A DNA stretch of 51,404 nt from JBGQDM01 sp041495845 (GCA_041495845.1 JBGQDM010000008.1:1-51404); one strand, 5' to 3'. Positions 1-8,435 are shown, numbered from the stretch's first letter. Program-made: numbers and translations. Notes: generated by a model from the letters alone, not told the origin.

Positions 1-132
1 GTGTATCTTTCCATCCCGGTAATGGCCAGCTTGCGCATCGTCTGGCACCGCTGGCAGCTCTACGCGGAGAAGCGGACGTTTGGGCCGCTGAATGATTACG
101 CGCTGGGCGCCGGATTCGCGCCGCGCCAATAA
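1..132 (+). CDS. AI-2E family transporter, C-terminal end (partial)
   Basis: An open frame enters from the left edge and stops at TAA (130-132), giving the last 43 residues. They include YLSIPVMASLRIVWHRW, which resembles the conserved end of the AI-2E/PerM family of multi-spanning membrane permeases: a final hydrophobic stretch followed by a basic R-x-V-W-H-R-W tail. The remaining cytoplasmic tail is short and ends GAGFAPRQ. Nothing can be said about substrate; members are often exporters of unknown function despite the name. The upstream part and the start lie outside the window. The family call rests on this short segment only. Confidence 0.6.
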   Translation: MYLSIPVMASLRIVWHRWQLYAEKRTFGPLNDYALGAGFAPRQ

Positions 133-151
133 TCTAATTCAAGATCAGCTT

Positions 152-694
152 TCACTCGGCTCGCCAAGTCCGCCATCCCAGCCACGCCACTACGGCTGCC
201 ATCCCGCACCAGCCCAGCAACCGGACCGTCATGGCGATGCGGGAGTCGTACGCCAGAACGCCCAGGCTGGTGAAAATCGCATTCCAGTCGTGCTCGGCAA
301 ATTCCGGATCGCCGACCGTCACCAGAGGCAATGACACGGTCTGCGCATCCGCCATGTAAGTGGCGGTGTAGAGCCAGTTCTCAAAAAAGAAAAACAGAGC
401 GAAGGCGAACCCCGCCAACTGCCGCTGCCAGAAAAACCATCCTGCCAGCAACAGCGGCACCAGCCATTGCAGCAGCGTCCCACCCCACAGACCCAGCGTC
501 GGGCCCGACCAGCCGAAGAGCAAATGCCCGCCTTCGTGAACGATCAAGTTGGCATTGTCAATGAACAGGAACGAGCCGTGTTCCGAAAAAGCGTAAGCCA
601 TGAAGCCGAGATAGAACACAATCCACGCGATCATTGCGCCCCGAGAGAGCGGCTTCCAGTCTTGCTCCAAAATTGACTTGAGAAATTTCCGCAT
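152..694 (-). CDS. small membrane protein with HExxH motif, possible minimal M50-like metalloprotease
   Basis: This is a 180-residue protein with about four predicted membrane segments (roughly 20-37, 66-90, 93-113, 160-176). A VHEGGH motif places H53, E54 and H57 as a candidate HExxH zinc site at the start of a hydrophobic stretch. An aspartate in YMADAQ (about 115) could be a third ligand, as in site-2-protease-like M50 enzymes. That assignment is inference: I do not recognise the family, and the canonical second M50 motif is not obvious. The gene converges on the permease fragment, with 19 bp between them. It starts at ATG 694, about 70 bp from the kinase stop on the same strand, so the two may be co-transcribed. 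Confidence 0.8.
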   Translation of the reverse strand: MRKFLKSILEQDWKPLSRGAMIAWIVFYLGFMAYAFSEHGSFLFIDNANLIVHEGGHLLFGWSGPTLGLWGGTLLQWLVPLLLAGWFFWQRQLAGFAFALFFFFENWLYTATYMADAQTVSLPLVTVGDPEFAEHDWNAIFTSLGVLAYDSRIAMTVRLLGWCGMAAVVAWLGWRTWRAE

Positions 695-767
695 ATGACT
701 AACGCCGAGTGTAGGGAGACCGGGGCGTAACGTCGAGATTACGCGCGTGCGGAGTGAGCCCGCAGCG

Positions 768-1673
768 TCAGGACGGGCTTTGCCGAGCGAGATCGAGCGC
801 CCCTAACACCGGTTCAGCCAGTGCCGAAAGGATGACGATCCGCGGCAGTCCTTCGAGCAGCGCGTGGCAAAAAGCATCCCGCACCAGCGGAGCATGGCCG
901 AAGACTCCGCCGGCCATGGCGACGCGTGCCGAATCACTTTCAGGGAAGAGCCGCGTCGCGACAGTCCGGGCCAGTTGCGCCAGTTCCCTGCCCGCGCGGG
1001 CCACCACATCCTGTGCAGATGAGTCACCGGCCGCCGCTGCGGCGACGACCTCCGGCAGCAGGCTGCCGAAATCGGGCGGCGGGGTTGCGTTGGCGGCGCG
1101 CACTAACTGCTCCGTGTCCGCGAGTTGCCACGCATGAAGCACCGCAGACTCAAGCGCGCTGACCTGTCCGCGCTCCTGCGCATGAAAAATGGCAGCGACC
1201 GCGATCCGGCCGATCCACGGTCCAGAACCCTCGTCGGAAATCGCCCAGCCCCAACCGCCAGCGCGAGCGGTCTCGCCCTGCTCGTTTTTGCCGTAGGCGA
1301 TGGAGCCGGTGCCGGAAATGACGACAACGCCGGAGCCGTCGCCGAACGCGGCATGCCTGGCGGCAACCATATCGCCGACGACCCGGATTTCGCCGGCCAC
1401 CAGCTCGGCCAGGGTTTGCTCCAGAAATTTCCTCACCTCGGCTCGCGCCGCTCCCGCCGACCCCATCACGGTGCGGACAATCTCCCGCGGTGAGCGGCCG
1501 GCGGCGCGGCACGATTCCCGCACCGCTTCGGCAAGCGCTTGTTTCGCCTGCGCCTCACCCACGCGCACCACATTGCTGCCGCCGCTCACGCCCCGGCCGA
1601 GAATAACGTGCTCGTCGCCCAGAACGCAGGCCGTCTTCGTCCCACCACTGTCAATGCCGAGAAAAAGGGGCAC
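768..1673 (-). CDS. N-acetylglucosamine kinase-like protein (BadF/BadG/BcrA/BcrD ATPase family)
   Basis: This 301-residue cytoplasmic kinase has the ASKHA fold. The N-terminal phosphate-1 loop reads GIDSGGTKT (residues 6-14). The middle carries SGTGSIAYG and the GWGWAISDEGSGPWIG stretch typical of N-acetylglucosamine kinases, and the C-terminal adenosine motif is MAGGVFGHA. It probably phosphorylates an amino sugar with ATP. The start codon is GTG at 1673. The gene is divergent from the sodium:solute symporter that begins at 1801, which suggests uptake and phosphorylation of one sugar, perhaps from peptidoglycan or chitin; that pairing is inference. The length is normal for the family. Confidence 0.88.
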   Translation of the reverse strand: MPLFLGIDSGGTKTACVLGDEHVILGRGVSGGSNVVRVGEAQAKQALAEAVRESCRAAGRSPREIVRTVMGSAGAARAEVRKFLEQTLAELVAGEIRVVGDMVAARHAAFGDGSGVVVISGTGSIAYGKNEQGETARAGGWGWAISDEGSGPWIGRIAVAAIFHAQERGQVSALESAVLHAWQLADTEQLVRAANATPPPDFGSLLPEVVAAAAAGDSSAQDVVARAGRELAQLARTVATRLFPESDSARVAMAGGVFGHAPLVRDAFCHALLEGLPRIVILSALAEPVLGALDLARQSPS

Positions 1674-1745
1674 GGCGTATTTCTATCACAAGCAGTCGCG
1701 GTGATCCCGAAAGGGCCCGGCGACGCGAACGTGCCCCCGCTGCCA

Positions 1746-1775
1746 TTCACCAAACCCTCGCCTTTCCCGGATAAT
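1746..1775 (+). promoter_or_regulatory. candidate sigma-70-type promoter for the symporter
   Basis: TTCACC (1746-1751) and GATAAT (1770-1775) are separated by 18 bp. The -10 box overlaps the ATG at 1774, so transcription would begin downstream of it. This supports ATG 1801 as the real start of the symporter. It is a pattern match only. Confidence 0.35.
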
Positions 1776-1800
1776 GACGCCGTCACCGGGAAAACGCCCG

Positions 1801-3264
1801 ATGGGTTTGAACCATCTCGACCTCGCCATCATTGCCGTGTATCTGGTTGGCATCACTCTGTTCGGGTTGCAATTTCGACGACACCAGCGCAGCTTACGCG
1901 ACTACTTTCTGGCCGATCGCGATCTGCCCTGGTGGGCCATCGCTCTTTCCATCGTCGCGGCGGAAACCAGCACGCTCACCATCATCAGCATTCCGGGCCT
2001 CGCGTACGACACCAACCTGGCTTTTCTTCAAGTCGTGTTCGGCTACCTGGTGGGTCGCGTCATCATCAGCTTCGTGCTGCTTCCGCATTATTTCCGCGGC
2101 GATCTTTACACCGCGTATCAATTGATTGAGCGGCGCTTTGGGAGCCGCCTGCGCTCGTTGACCGCCGGGCTGTTCCTGGTCACGCGTGCGGCGGCGGAAG
2201 GGGTCCGCGTCTACGCCATTTCCATTGTGGTGAGCATCGCCGTGGGCACAGGCGAGATTGCTTCGATCGCCATCATCACAGCCCTGACATTGATCTACAC
2301 GTTGGAGGGCGGTCTAGCGGCAGTGATTTGGACTGACGTGGTCCAGACATTCATCTATGTGGCGGGCACGCTGGTTGGTTTTGCCGTCATCCTGCATCAA
2401 CTTCCGGGCGGGTGGGGAGGACTGCTGAGCACCCCGGAACTCGCGGCCAAACTGCACGTCTTCAATTTTTCTTTTGATTTGCACCAGGCTTACACCTTCT
2501 GGGCGGGATTGATTGGCGGAGCGTTTCTCACCACCGCCAGCCACGGCACCGACCAGTTGGTGGTGCAGCGTCTGCTGGCAGCGCGCAACCAGCGGCAGTC
2601 CACGCTGGCGCTGCTCGCGAGCGGCGTGGCGGTGCTCTTTCAGTTTTCCCTTTTCTTGTTGGTGGGCGTACTGCTCTATGCCTTCTACCGCGCGCCCTCG
2701 GCGACATTCGGCAAACCTGATCGCATCTATCCGACGTTCATAGTCACGCACATGCCACACGGCGTCTCCGGGCTGTTGATCGCGGCAATTCTGGCGGCGG
2801 CCATGTCCAACCTGAGCGCCGCATTGAATTCACTGTCCTCGAGTTCCATGCTTGACTTCTTTTTCCGCAAGTCTGGCGGCGATGAAAAGCGCCAGATGCG
2901 GCTCTCGCGGTTGTCTACGTTGTTCTGGGCGGCAGTGTTGTTTGCCCTGGCGGTGTTGTCGTTGCACCGCGCTGGACGCGTGATCGAAGTGGGATTGCAA
3001 ATCGCGTCGGTGGCCTATGGGGCGCTGCTCGGAGTGTTTCTGCTGGGCGTGCTGACCCGAAGGGCCAACCAGTCCGGAGCGATCGTGGGCATGGTTTGTG
3101 GGTTCAGCGTGGAACTCTATCTTTGGCTGGGGCACGTTCTGCCCTGGACGTGGTGGGTGGCGGTGGGGACGACGGTAACGTTTGCTGTAGGTTATCTGAG
3201 CAGCGTCGTGGCGGATCCCGGCCATCATGCCACGCGCGCTGCGGATGATTCTCCTTCCCGGTAA
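1801..3264 (+). CDS. sodium:solute symporter (SSS family)
   Basis: From ATG 1801 this is a 487-residue integral membrane protein with about 13 hydrophobic segments. It begins in the SSS style (MGLNHLDLAIIAVYLVGI), followed by a polar FRRHQRSLRDYFLADRDLPWWAI stretch and AAETSTLTIISIPGLAYD after the first helix. It probably couples sodium import to uptake of a sugar, amino acid or vitamin; the substrate cannot be read from sequence. A start at 1774 would add nine residues, but a candidate -10 box overlaps that codon. The gene is divergent from the amino-sugar kinase. Its last 40 bp overlap the end of the convergent GxxExxY gene. Confidence 0.92.
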   Translation: MGLNHLDLAIIAVYLVGITLFGLQFRRHQRSLRDYFLADRDLPWWAIALSIVAAETSTLTIISIPGLAYDTNLAFLQVVFGYLVGRVIISFVLLPHYFRGDLYTAYQLIERRFGSRLRSLTAGLFLVTRAAAEGVRVYAISIVVSIAVGTGEIASIAIITALTLIYTLEGGLAAVIWTDVVQTFIYVAGTLVGFAVILHQLPGGWGGLLSTPELAAKLHVFNFSFDLHQAYTFWAGLIGGAFLTTASHGTDQLVVQRLLAARNQRQSTLALLASGVAVLFQFSLFLLVGVLLYAFYRAPSATFGKPDRIYPTFIVTHMPHGVSGLLIAAILAAAMSNLSAALNSLSSSSMLDFFFRKSGGDEKRQMRLSRLSTLFWAAVLFALAVLSLHRAGRVIEVGLQIASVAYGALLGVFLLGVLTRRANQSGAIVGMVCGFSVELYLWLGHVLPWTWWVAVGTTVTFAVGYLSSVVADPGHHATRAADDSPSR

Positions 3265-3638
3265 TCGTTCACGATCCGGCAAACTCCGTCCTTCAGCACC
3301 GCCACGTGGAAGTTGATCAGCAGCTCAATCGGCAATCCCAGCAAACGGAGGTAGGAAAGGACTTGGATGGAGTCGACAGGGTGGAGCACTTCTTTGGCTT
3401 TCACTTCAACCACGACCCGGTGGGCCACCACCAGGTCAGCGCGGAAGCCACAGTCCAGTTTCACCTCGCGATAGATGAGCGGAACCGCTCTTTGTCGATC
3501 ACAGGCCAACCCGGCTTCCCGCAATTCGTAGGTTAGGCAAGCCTCGTAGGCAGACTCCAGCAGTCCGGGCCCCAGGTGGCGATGGACTTTGATGGCTGCG
3601 CCAATGACCTGGGAAGTGATTTCGTTCAGGGCTCGCAT
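3225..3638 (-). CDS. GxxExxY family protein
   Basis: This 137-residue protein carries the family signature near its N-terminus (GPGLLESAYEACL, residues 23-35), preceded by ITSQVIGAAIKVHRHL. The middle has the repeated charged strands of a restriction-endonuclease-like fold (LDCGFRADLVV, VVVEVKAKE), with D and E-x-K residues that could form a nuclease centre. The biochemical role of the family is unsettled. The ATG is at 3638. The 3' end overlaps the tail of the symporter gene by 40 bp, in convergent orientation. This family is common and scattered in Acidobacteriota and other environmental bacteria, and is often next to repeats, as here. Confidence 0.88.
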   Translation of the reverse strand: MRALNEITSQVIGAAIKVHRHLGPGLLESAYEACLTYELREAGLACDRQRAVPLIYREVKLDCGFRADLVVAHRVVVEVKAKEVLHPVDSIQVLSYLRLLGLPIELLINFHVAVLKDGVCRIVNDYREGESSAARVA

Positions 3639-3717
3639 GTGGGCACAGTAGTGGCGCCGAGACCAGTCAAGTAGTCCTCTTTAGGAGAGTCTCAATTGGA
3701 GGAGTTACGCACAAAAT

Positions 3718-3769
3718 CTTAAAACGCAGAGAACGCTGAGAAAGGCCGCAGAGGACGCCGAGGAAATCC
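3718..3769 (-). repeat. CTCYGCG block, inverted copy, 9-13-9 spacing
   Basis: Read on the minus strand, four heptamers of the form CTCNGCG lie at 3756-3762, 3747-3753, 3734-3740 and 3725-3731. The start-to-start distances are 9, 13 and 9 bp. They are followed by TTTTAAGATTTT (minus strand). The block is inverted relative to the copy at 3814-3867, so the pair could fold into a long imperfect hairpin. Confidence 0.85.
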
Positions 3770-3813
3770 TGCGGACAAATAGAGAGTGGCCAAGGAGAGT
3801 CGTGGCTGGGGTC

Positions 3814-3867
3814 GCGTTTCTCTGCGATCTCTGCGGATTTTCTCTGCGCCCTCTGCGTTTTAGGATT
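3814..3867 (+). repeat. CTCYGCG block, 9-13-9 spacing
   Basis: Perfect CTCTGCG heptamers start at 3820, 3829, 3842 and 3851 (distances 9, 13, 9). They are followed by TTTTAGGATTTTTGG. It is the inverted partner of 3718-3769, with 44 bp between. The pair fills most of the 292-bp gap between the GxxExxY gene and the permease gene. Confidence 0.88.
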
Positions 3868-3913
3868 TTTGGCTTTCAGTCACAGAAGCGCCGTACCTCC
3901 AGCGCCTCTCCCG

Positions 3914-3919
3914 TATACT
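3914..3919 (+). promoter_or_regulatory. candidate -10 element TATACT before the APC permease
   Basis: GTATACT lies 11 bp before ATG 3931, which would give a nearly leaderless mRNA. No convincing -35 box is seen. The segment GTATACTTCCCTTC closely matches GTATACTCCCCTTC upstream of the UDP-glucose dehydrogenase gene. Confidence 0.3.
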
Positions 3920-3930
3920 TCCCTTCCAGC

Positions 3931-5301
3931 ATGTCCCGTCCCGAACAGGCCGGCCTCGCGCGCGACCTTGGTGTCTCCCACGCCGGTGCGGTAGTCGTCG
4001 GCACCATCATTGGCAGCGGCATTTTTCTCGTGCCAGCGGAAATGATGCAGGCCGTGGGTTCCGCGGCGCTGGTTTATCTGGCGTGGGTTGTCGGCGGGCT
4101 GCTCTCCTTTTTCGGCGCACTCACCTACGCCGAGTTGGGTGCGATGAAGCCGCAGGCGGGCGGCGAGTACGTTTACGTGCGCGATGGCTACGGCCCGCTG
4201 CCCGGATTTCTCTACGCCTGGACTTGGTTTGTCATTGCCAAGCCCGCTTCAATCGCCACCGTCACTACTGGTTTCGTTCGCATTCTCGGGACGTTCCCGG
4301 TATTCGCTTTTTTCGCGCATCCGCTGACATCTGCCTGGACCTTTACCTGGGGGCAGGTGGTCGCCGTAGCGGCGGCGCTGTTGATCACTTTCCTGAACTA
4401 CATCGGCGTCAAGAAAGCCGGCCAGTTCCAGTTCTTGTTCACGCTGCTGAAAGTGGCCATCATTCTCGGGATTGTCGTCGTCGGCTTCAGCTACAGCTCC
4501 GGAAGTTGGGGGCATTTTCGTGGCGTCTTTGCGGGCGCAACCGGCGGCATGGCCGGGTTTATGGCCGCGCTGGTCGCGGCATTGTGGGCCTACGACGGGT
4601 GGAATGACCTCAACATGGTGGCCGAGGAAGTCCGGCAGCCGGAACGCAACCTGCCCCGCGCGTTGATTTTCGGGGTGGCCACGGTGGCGGTGCTCTACAT
4701 GTTGATGAACGCCGCCGTGCAATACGTGCTGCCGGCGGCCGCGATCGCAGCCTCGCCGCGGGCGGCTTCGGATGCTATCTCGGCCGTGCTTGGCCCTGGC
4801 GGAGCGAGGCTGGTGGCTGCCGGCATGGCCGTCTCCATGCTGGTAACGTTGAATGGAACCATCATGAGCGGGGCCCGGGTCCCCTTCGCTGTGGCTCGGG
4901 ACGGTTACTTTTTTCGCACCATGGCCGAGATACATCCGCGCTTTCGCACGCCCTCCGCTGCCCTCCTCGCACAGTGCGCTTTGGCCGTGGTGCTGTTGCT
5001 GCTGGGCGGATCGTTCCGCCAGTTTTTCTCGCTAGCCATCTTTGCCGAGTGGCTGTTTTACATGGTGGCGGCCAGCACCATTTTCGTTTTTCGCAGCCGC
5101 GAGCCCCAAGCTAATCGCCCGTACCGTACGGCCGGGTATCCGGTTGTACCCGCACTTTTCATCCTGGCTTCCGCAGTCCTCCTGTATTACACGTTTCGCC
5201 AGAACCTGTTCTACTCTGCGCTGGGTTCTCTGCTGATACTTGCGGGAATTCCGGTGTTTTACGCCTTTGCCAGCCGGCGCGGCCGTTCCATTTCGGACTA
5301 G
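3931..5301 (+). CDS. APC family amino acid permease
   Basis: This 456-residue membrane transporter has 12 or more hydrophobic segments. The first carries the APC substrate/ion-binding signature GTIIGSGIFLVPAEM. Further APC features are GGLLSFFGALTYAELGAMKPQAGGEYVY and AYDGWNDLNMVAEEVRQPERNLPRAL, characteristic of the LAT/APC group. It probably exchanges or imports amino acids across the inner membrane. The frame stays open to 3802, but residues before ATG 3931 are encoded by the CTCYGCG repeat and look non-coding, so 3931 is preferred. The next gene, TonB, follows after 138 bp on the same strand. Confidence 0.92.
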   Translation: MSRPEQAGLARDLGVSHAGAVVVGTIIGSGIFLVPAEMMQAVGSAALVYLAWVVGGLLSFFGALTYAELGAMKPQAGGEYVYVRDGYGPLPGFLYAWTWFVIAKPASIATVTTGFVRILGTFPVFAFFAHPLTSAWTFTWGQVVAVAAALLITFLNYIGVKKAGQFQFLFTLLKVAIILGIVVVGFSYSSGSWGHFRGVFAGATGGMAGFMAALVAALWAYDGWNDLNMVAEEVRQPERNLPRALIFGVATVAVLYMLMNAAVQYVLPAAAIAASPRAASDAISAVLGPGGARLVAAGMAVSMLVTLNGTIMSGARVPFAVARDGYFFRTMAEIHPRFRTPSAALLAQCALAVVLLLLGGSFRQFFSLAIFAEWLFYMVAASTIFVFRSREPQANRPYRTAGYPVVPALFILASAVLLYYTFRQNLFYSALGSLLILAGIPVFYAFASRRGRSISD

Positions 5302-5439
5302 GTTCCGCAAACGGGAACGCCGAATTACCAAAGTACAGAGGCAGGCGACACGTTTACCATGTCCGGTTTTCCGCCTACCTTGGTTCTCACCCGCGCTTCT
5401 CTCCCCTGTCGGGTTCCCCATTACTTGGAGTGTGGCTGG

Positions 5440-6474
5440 ATGGCGTATCGCGAGCAAATGACGATGGGATTGCTGCCGGAACGGCGCCGGGACTGGCGTA
5501 CGTTTGCCTTCAGTTATGGCGTCGAAACGGTGCTGGTCCTGTTCATCCTTTCGTTGGGATTGCTGTTCCCGGAGAAGGCGAAGCTGGTGACGTATCACCT
5601 GATACCGTTGGTCGCGCTCAAGCCCTACGAGCCGCCCAAGCCGCCGCGGATCAAGCAGCAGATCATGGCGCATCTTCCGCCGCCACCGCCGGTCGTGATG
5701 CCGCGGATGGTGGTGCCGCAGGAACTAAGGCGCAAACCGCCGCAGGAAATGGAAGCGCCCAAACTCAACGAGTTCGAGGCCCGCAACGTGCCCGCGGTGT
5801 TGAAGCAGCAGAGCGGCGCGTTGCCCACCGTCGTGCACACGGGCGAGTTTAGCGGCAGTTCGGTTCCCGTCACCTTGAACAAGCCGGTGGACAAAGTGCA
5901 GACAGGCGGCTTTGGCGATCCCAACGGACTAAAAGCTGCCGACAGCAAGAACAACGCTCGGCTGGTGGCCGCTCAGTTGGGGTCGTTTGATATGCCGGTC
6001 GGGCCGGGGCAAGGCAACGGGAGCGGCGGCGCCAAGGGCGCCAAGGGTACGGTGGCTTCGGCGGGATTTGGCCAGGGCATCGCCCAGCCTGGTTCCGGGG
6101 ACGGTCGCAGCAGCGGTCGAGGCGCGATCCAGACCGGAAGCTTCGGCAACATGCAGGCTTCGGGCCCGGCAGGTCCGCGTGCGCAACAGGTGCAGGGACC
6201 TGTTTCCACGGGTGTGGAAATTCTTTCCAAACCCAACCCGGCCTATAGCGAAGAGGCACGCAATCTGAAGGTGGAAGGCGAAGTGCTGTTAGAAGTTCTG
6301 TTCACCGCGGACGGGCGCCTGCAAGTCGAGCGCGTGGTGCGTGGCCTGGGGCATGGCCTGGATGAGGCCGCCGCAACTGCGGCCAACAAGATTCGTTTCA
6401 AACCGGCCACTCGCAACGGTCAGCCGGTGGATTCGATGGCGATCGTCCATGTGGTGTTTCAACTGGCTTACTGA
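5440..6474 (+). CDS. energy transducer TonB family protein
   Basis: From ATG 5440 (GGAG 9 bp upstream) this is a 344-residue protein. A short cytoplasmic N-terminus precedes one membrane segment (VLVLFILSLGLLF, about 29-41). A proline-rich stretch (KPYEPPKPPRIK, LPPPPPVVMP) and a long Gly/Ser-rich periplasmic linker follow. The last ~80 residues form a TonB C-terminal domain: a YSEEARN-type opening, VEGEVLLEVLFTADGRL and an IRFKPATRNGQPV end. It would pass proton-motive-force energy to outer-membrane receptors, or serve another envelope role, since such proteins are multiplied in this phylum. The M48 protease gene starts 40 bp downstream, suggesting an operon. Confidence 0.88.
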   Translation: MAYREQMTMGLLPERRRDWRTFAFSYGVETVLVLFILSLGLLFPEKAKLVTYHLIPLVALKPYEPPKPPRIKQQIMAHLPPPPPVVMPRMVVPQELRRKPPQEMEAPKLNEFEARNVPAVLKQQSGALPTVVHTGEFSGSSVPVTLNKPVDKVQTGGFGDPNGLKAADSKNNARLVAAQLGSFDMPVGPGQGNGSGGAKGAKGTVASAGFGQGIAQPGSGDGRSSGRGAIQTGSFGNMQASGPAGPRAQQVQGPVSTGVEILSKPNPAYSEEARNLKVEGEVLLEVLFTADGRLQVERVVRGLGHGLDEAAATAANKIRFKPATRNGQPVDSMAIVHVVFQLAY

Positions 6475-6514
6475 TCGAAACAGTCTGAGAGAGATTTGAG
6501 AGAGGAACTGAGTT

Positions 6515-8359
6515 ATGCGCTTCGTAAAACTGATGGCAACAATGCTGTTGATCTCGCTGGCGGCTTGGGCCCAGACGGCTCCGGCTCCCGATCAGCCGGC
6601 CGCGGCTGAGGTACCGGCACCCGCCGCCGTCTCGGCGGCACAAGCGGCTGCGCCGGCCATCCTGCGCTCCCAACCCGAATCCGCCGCGATACCCTCGCAG
6701 GCCGCCCCCACCACGATCGATCAGGTGGTGGACCGTTTCGTGGGCCGCGAAAAAGCGTTGATGGAGCTGCTCAAGAACCGGACTCCGCTGGTTGAGACCT
6801 ACATGCAGAACATCAAGGGTGACTCCACCCTGGGCCCGGTGCCGGAGAGCGACCGCTATTTTCTCGGGCACATGGATCTGGGTCCGGACCCCGAGCACCG
6901 TAGCTATCTGAACGATGATGAGGGCCTGCGCAAGCACCTGCTCGGCGGCTTCAGCAAGCTCTTTACCGTGCAGTACAAGGCGCTCGGTTTCTCCTGGATG
7001 GTGTTTGCGGACCGCGAAGACTTCAACCGTCAGGTGTATGACTTTAAGTTCATCCGCCGCGAATTTCTTGGCGACGTGCGCTGCCTGGTGTTTGACGTCA
7101 CGCCGAAAAAGGGGACAGGCAATGGCCGCTTCCTCGGGCGCATTTGGGTGGAAGACCAGGACTACAACATCGTCCGCCTGAATGGGACCTATGCGCCGCG
7201 TCCGCGCAACGAGTACTTCTTCCACATGGATAGCTGGCGTCTGAACCTCATTCCCGGCTATTGGATTCCGGCCTATATCTACAGCGAGGAAGGTGACTTC
7301 CGCGTGGGCCAGAAGAACAAGTTTGCCTTCAAAGCGCAGACACGCATCTGGGGCTATGACCTGAAGAACGGGCAGAAGGAAGACGAGCTGACGCAGATTC
7401 TCGTGGACTCGCCCAGCGTTCAGGACCAAAGCGCCGCCGCGGCTGATGCTTCGCCGGTTGAAAGTCAGCGCCTGTGGCAACAGCAGGCGGAAGACAATGC
7501 TCTGGATCGCCTGACTCGCGCCGGATTGCTGGCGCCCGAAGGCGAAGTGGACAAGGTGCTGCAGACGGTGGTCAACAACATGATGATCACCAACAACATC
7601 GAACTGCCCCGTCCCGTGCGCTGCCGCGTGCTGGTGACCTCGCCGCTCGAAACCTTTAGCGTGGGCAACACCATCGTGATCAGCCGTGGCCTGGTGGATA
7701 CGCTGCCCGATGAAGCCAGCCTGGCCGCCGTGCTTTCGCACGAACTGGCACACATCGTGCTCGGTCAGAACGTGGGCAGCAAGTACGCCTTCAGCGACCG
7801 CATGCTTTTCTCTGACGAGCGCACGTACGAGAACCTGGGCTTCCGCCATGATGACGTGGAAGAACAAGCGGCGGACAAGAAAGCCATCGAAATGCTGAAG
7901 AGTTCGCCCTATGCTCAGAAGTTGGAGAGCGCCGGCCTCTATCTGCGCGTGCTGTCTTCGCGGGCGCCGCAGCTGGCAGGTCTGCTCACACCACACCTGG
8001 GCAACGCCATGGCGGTGAATGGGCAGGTGACGCGCATGCCGGATGTTCTGGCACAAGCGCCGCAGCTGGATTTCAGCAAGATCAACCAGATCGCAGCTTT
8101 GCCTCTGGGTGGCCGTGTGAAACTAAACCCTTGGGACAGCAAAATCGAGATGGTGAAGGCCGCTCCGGTCGCGCTGGCTTCGGCCCGAGAGAAGATGCCG
8201 TTTGAAGTGACGCCATTCTTCCCGCGTCTATCCCGGCTCAACCTCAACTCCGCGACGGCACCGGCTACGACCGCAGCCGACAGCAGCCCCGCTGCTGCCA
8301 GCACCACCGCCAGCGCCCAGCCCGTTCCCAGCCAACCGGCGGGCCTCGGCAAACAATAA
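6515..8359 (+). CDS. secreted M48 family zinc metalloprotease
   Basis: This 614-residue protein begins with a signal peptide (MRFVKLMATMLLISLAAWAQ, probable cleavage near 20) and an Ala/Pro-rich segment. Residues of about 60-310 form a conserved region without an obvious name. The protease domain carries SHELAHIVLGQN, with H409, E410 and H413 as HExxH, and a downstream glutamate in DDVEEQAADKKAIEM as the likely third zinc ligand. Family knowledge points to periplasmic protein quality control, as in BepA-like M48 proteins. The C-terminus is low-complexity Ala/Ser/Thr/Pro. An AGAGAGGAA ribosome site precedes ATG 6515, and a terminator follows at 8383. Confidence 0.9.
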   Translation: MRFVKLMATMLLISLAAWAQTAPAPDQPAAAEVPAPAAVSAAQAAAPAILRSQPESAAIPSQAAPTTIDQVVDRFVGREKALMELLKNRTPLVETYMQNIKGDSTLGPVPESDRYFLGHMDLGPDPEHRSYLNDDEGLRKHLLGGFSKLFTVQYKALGFSWMVFADREDFNRQVYDFKFIRREFLGDVRCLVFDVTPKKGTGNGRFLGRIWVEDQDYNIVRLNGTYAPRPRNEYFFHMDSWRLNLIPGYWIPAYIYSEEGDFRVGQKNKFAFKAQTRIWGYDLKNGQKEDELTQILVDSPSVQDQSAAAADASPVESQRLWQQQAEDNALDRLTRAGLLAPEGEVDKVLQTVVNNMMITNNIELPRPVRCRVLVTSPLETFSVGNTIVISRGLVDTLPDEASLAAVLSHELAHIVLGQNVGSKYAFSDRMLFSDERTYENLGFRHDDVEEQAADKKAIEMLKSSPYAQKLESAGLYLRVLSSRAPQLAGLLTPHLGNAMAVNGQVTRMPDVLAQAPQLDFSKINQIAALPLGGRVKLNPWDSKIEMVKAAPVALASAREKMPFEVTPFFPRLSRLNLNSATAPATTAADSSPAAASTTASAQPVPSQPAGLGKQ

Positions 8360-8382
8360 CCGCAACAAGGTTGCAGTAAGCG

Positions 8383-8435
8383 GTGCCGGGCATCCGGAAC
8401 TCAAGGGTTCCAGGGTCCCGGCACTTGTTTTTTTG
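8383..8435 (+). terminator. rho-independent terminator after the TonB/M48 pair
   Basis: GTGCCGGG (8383-8390) pairs with CCCGGCAC (8417-8424). An inner GGAAC/GTTCC pairing makes a long hairpin, followed by a T-rich run (TTGTTTTTTTG, 8425-8435). Confidence 0.85.

Noticed and set aside
3802..3930. 43-residue N-terminal extension of the APC permease
   Set aside because: It is translated from the CTCYGCG repeat, and the family normally begins near ATG 3931.
6398..8056. 552-codon open frame on the minus strand opposite the M48 protease gene
   Set aside because: It mirrors the protease coding sequence, which has a signal peptide, HExxH motif and ribosome site. The antisense product is rich in His, Arg and Val without domains, as expected for a GC-rich shadow.
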